From positions 310,001 to 374,000 of the forward strand of contig NZ_CP097218.1 of the NCBI RefSeq assembly GCF_023373525.1: a DNA stretch of 64,000 nt, written 5' to 3'. Under the pieces are notes generated by a model. It searched no databases. It was not told where the DNA came from and was given only the letters and a program-made list of their open reading frames with translations. This DNA is from Brachybacterium kimchii. Lineage in GTDB: Bacteria > Actinomycetota > Actinomycetes > Actinomycetales > Dermabacteraceae. Positions 61,854-64,000 of the stretch are shown one piece after another. The stretch's first letter is position 1. Each line of letters begins with the position of its first letter. A program made the position numbers and the translations under genes.

Positions 61854-61896
61854 CGAGACGAACCGGACCGGTCACGGTCCACCCCGAGGAGCACGA

Positions 61897-64000
<2,104 letters not shown>

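Overview
The window is very GC-rich, densely packed DNA from a Gram-positive actinobacterium. The markers are a WhiB2-type iron-sulphur regulator, the MtrA-MtrB-LpqB signalling set, a long-form hibernation factor, SecA1, a DUF222/HNH endonuclease, GTG starts and many 4-bp stop/start overlaps. Gene content would fit Dermabacteraceae (Brachybacterium-like) or a relative, but the genus is an inference from style, not a match. No tRNA, rRNA, CRISPR array, insertion sequence or prophage was seen, and no gene-free stretch exceeds about 240 bp.

Layout. (1) 1-6753: N-terminal part of an acyl-CoA carboxylase beta subunit (minus), divergent from birA, a class III adenylate cyclase, a response regulator/histidine kinase pair and purK-purE. 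(2) 6781-35072: about 28 kb of envelope-polysaccharide genes: a WlbB/WlbC/WlbA-like set, glycosyltransferases, two DUF6541 membrane proteins, an ABC exporter, a UDP-GlcNAc 2-epimerase, an acyltransferase, a UDP-sugar dehydrogenase, a DPM-like GT2 with DUF2304, an LCP ligase, and a galactofuran module (GlfT1, GT2, Glf, GlfT2). (3) 35080-46896: DUF222/HNH endonuclease, TIGR03089, CofE, WhiB2, a large GT2/membrane protein, DUF5719, a degenerate zincin-like protein, DUF3499 and a phosphomannomutase fused to a Trm112-like domain. (4) 46927-54169: RDD protein, SpoIIM-like protein and a five-gene DUF58-MoxR-DUF4350-DUF4129-membrane protein operon. (5) 54329-64000: mtrA-mtrB-lpqB, comF, hpf, an AlkZ/YcaQ-type protein and the start of secA.

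How it fits together. The accD-birA-purK-purE ... cofE-whiB2-DUF3499-manB ... mtrAB-lpqB-comF-hpf-secA order is the conserved actinobacterial backbone known from mycobacteria; the polysaccharide genes sit inside it. The island holds homologues of all five enzymes needed to turn UDP-GlcNAc into a UDP-2,3-diacetamido-mannuronic acid, plus a galactofuranan polymerase pair, a flippase-like ABC exporter and an LCP ligase that could attach the polymer to peptidoglycan. Several genes appear to be transcribed leaderlessly, with a TAnnnT -10 element 6-7 nt before the start codon.
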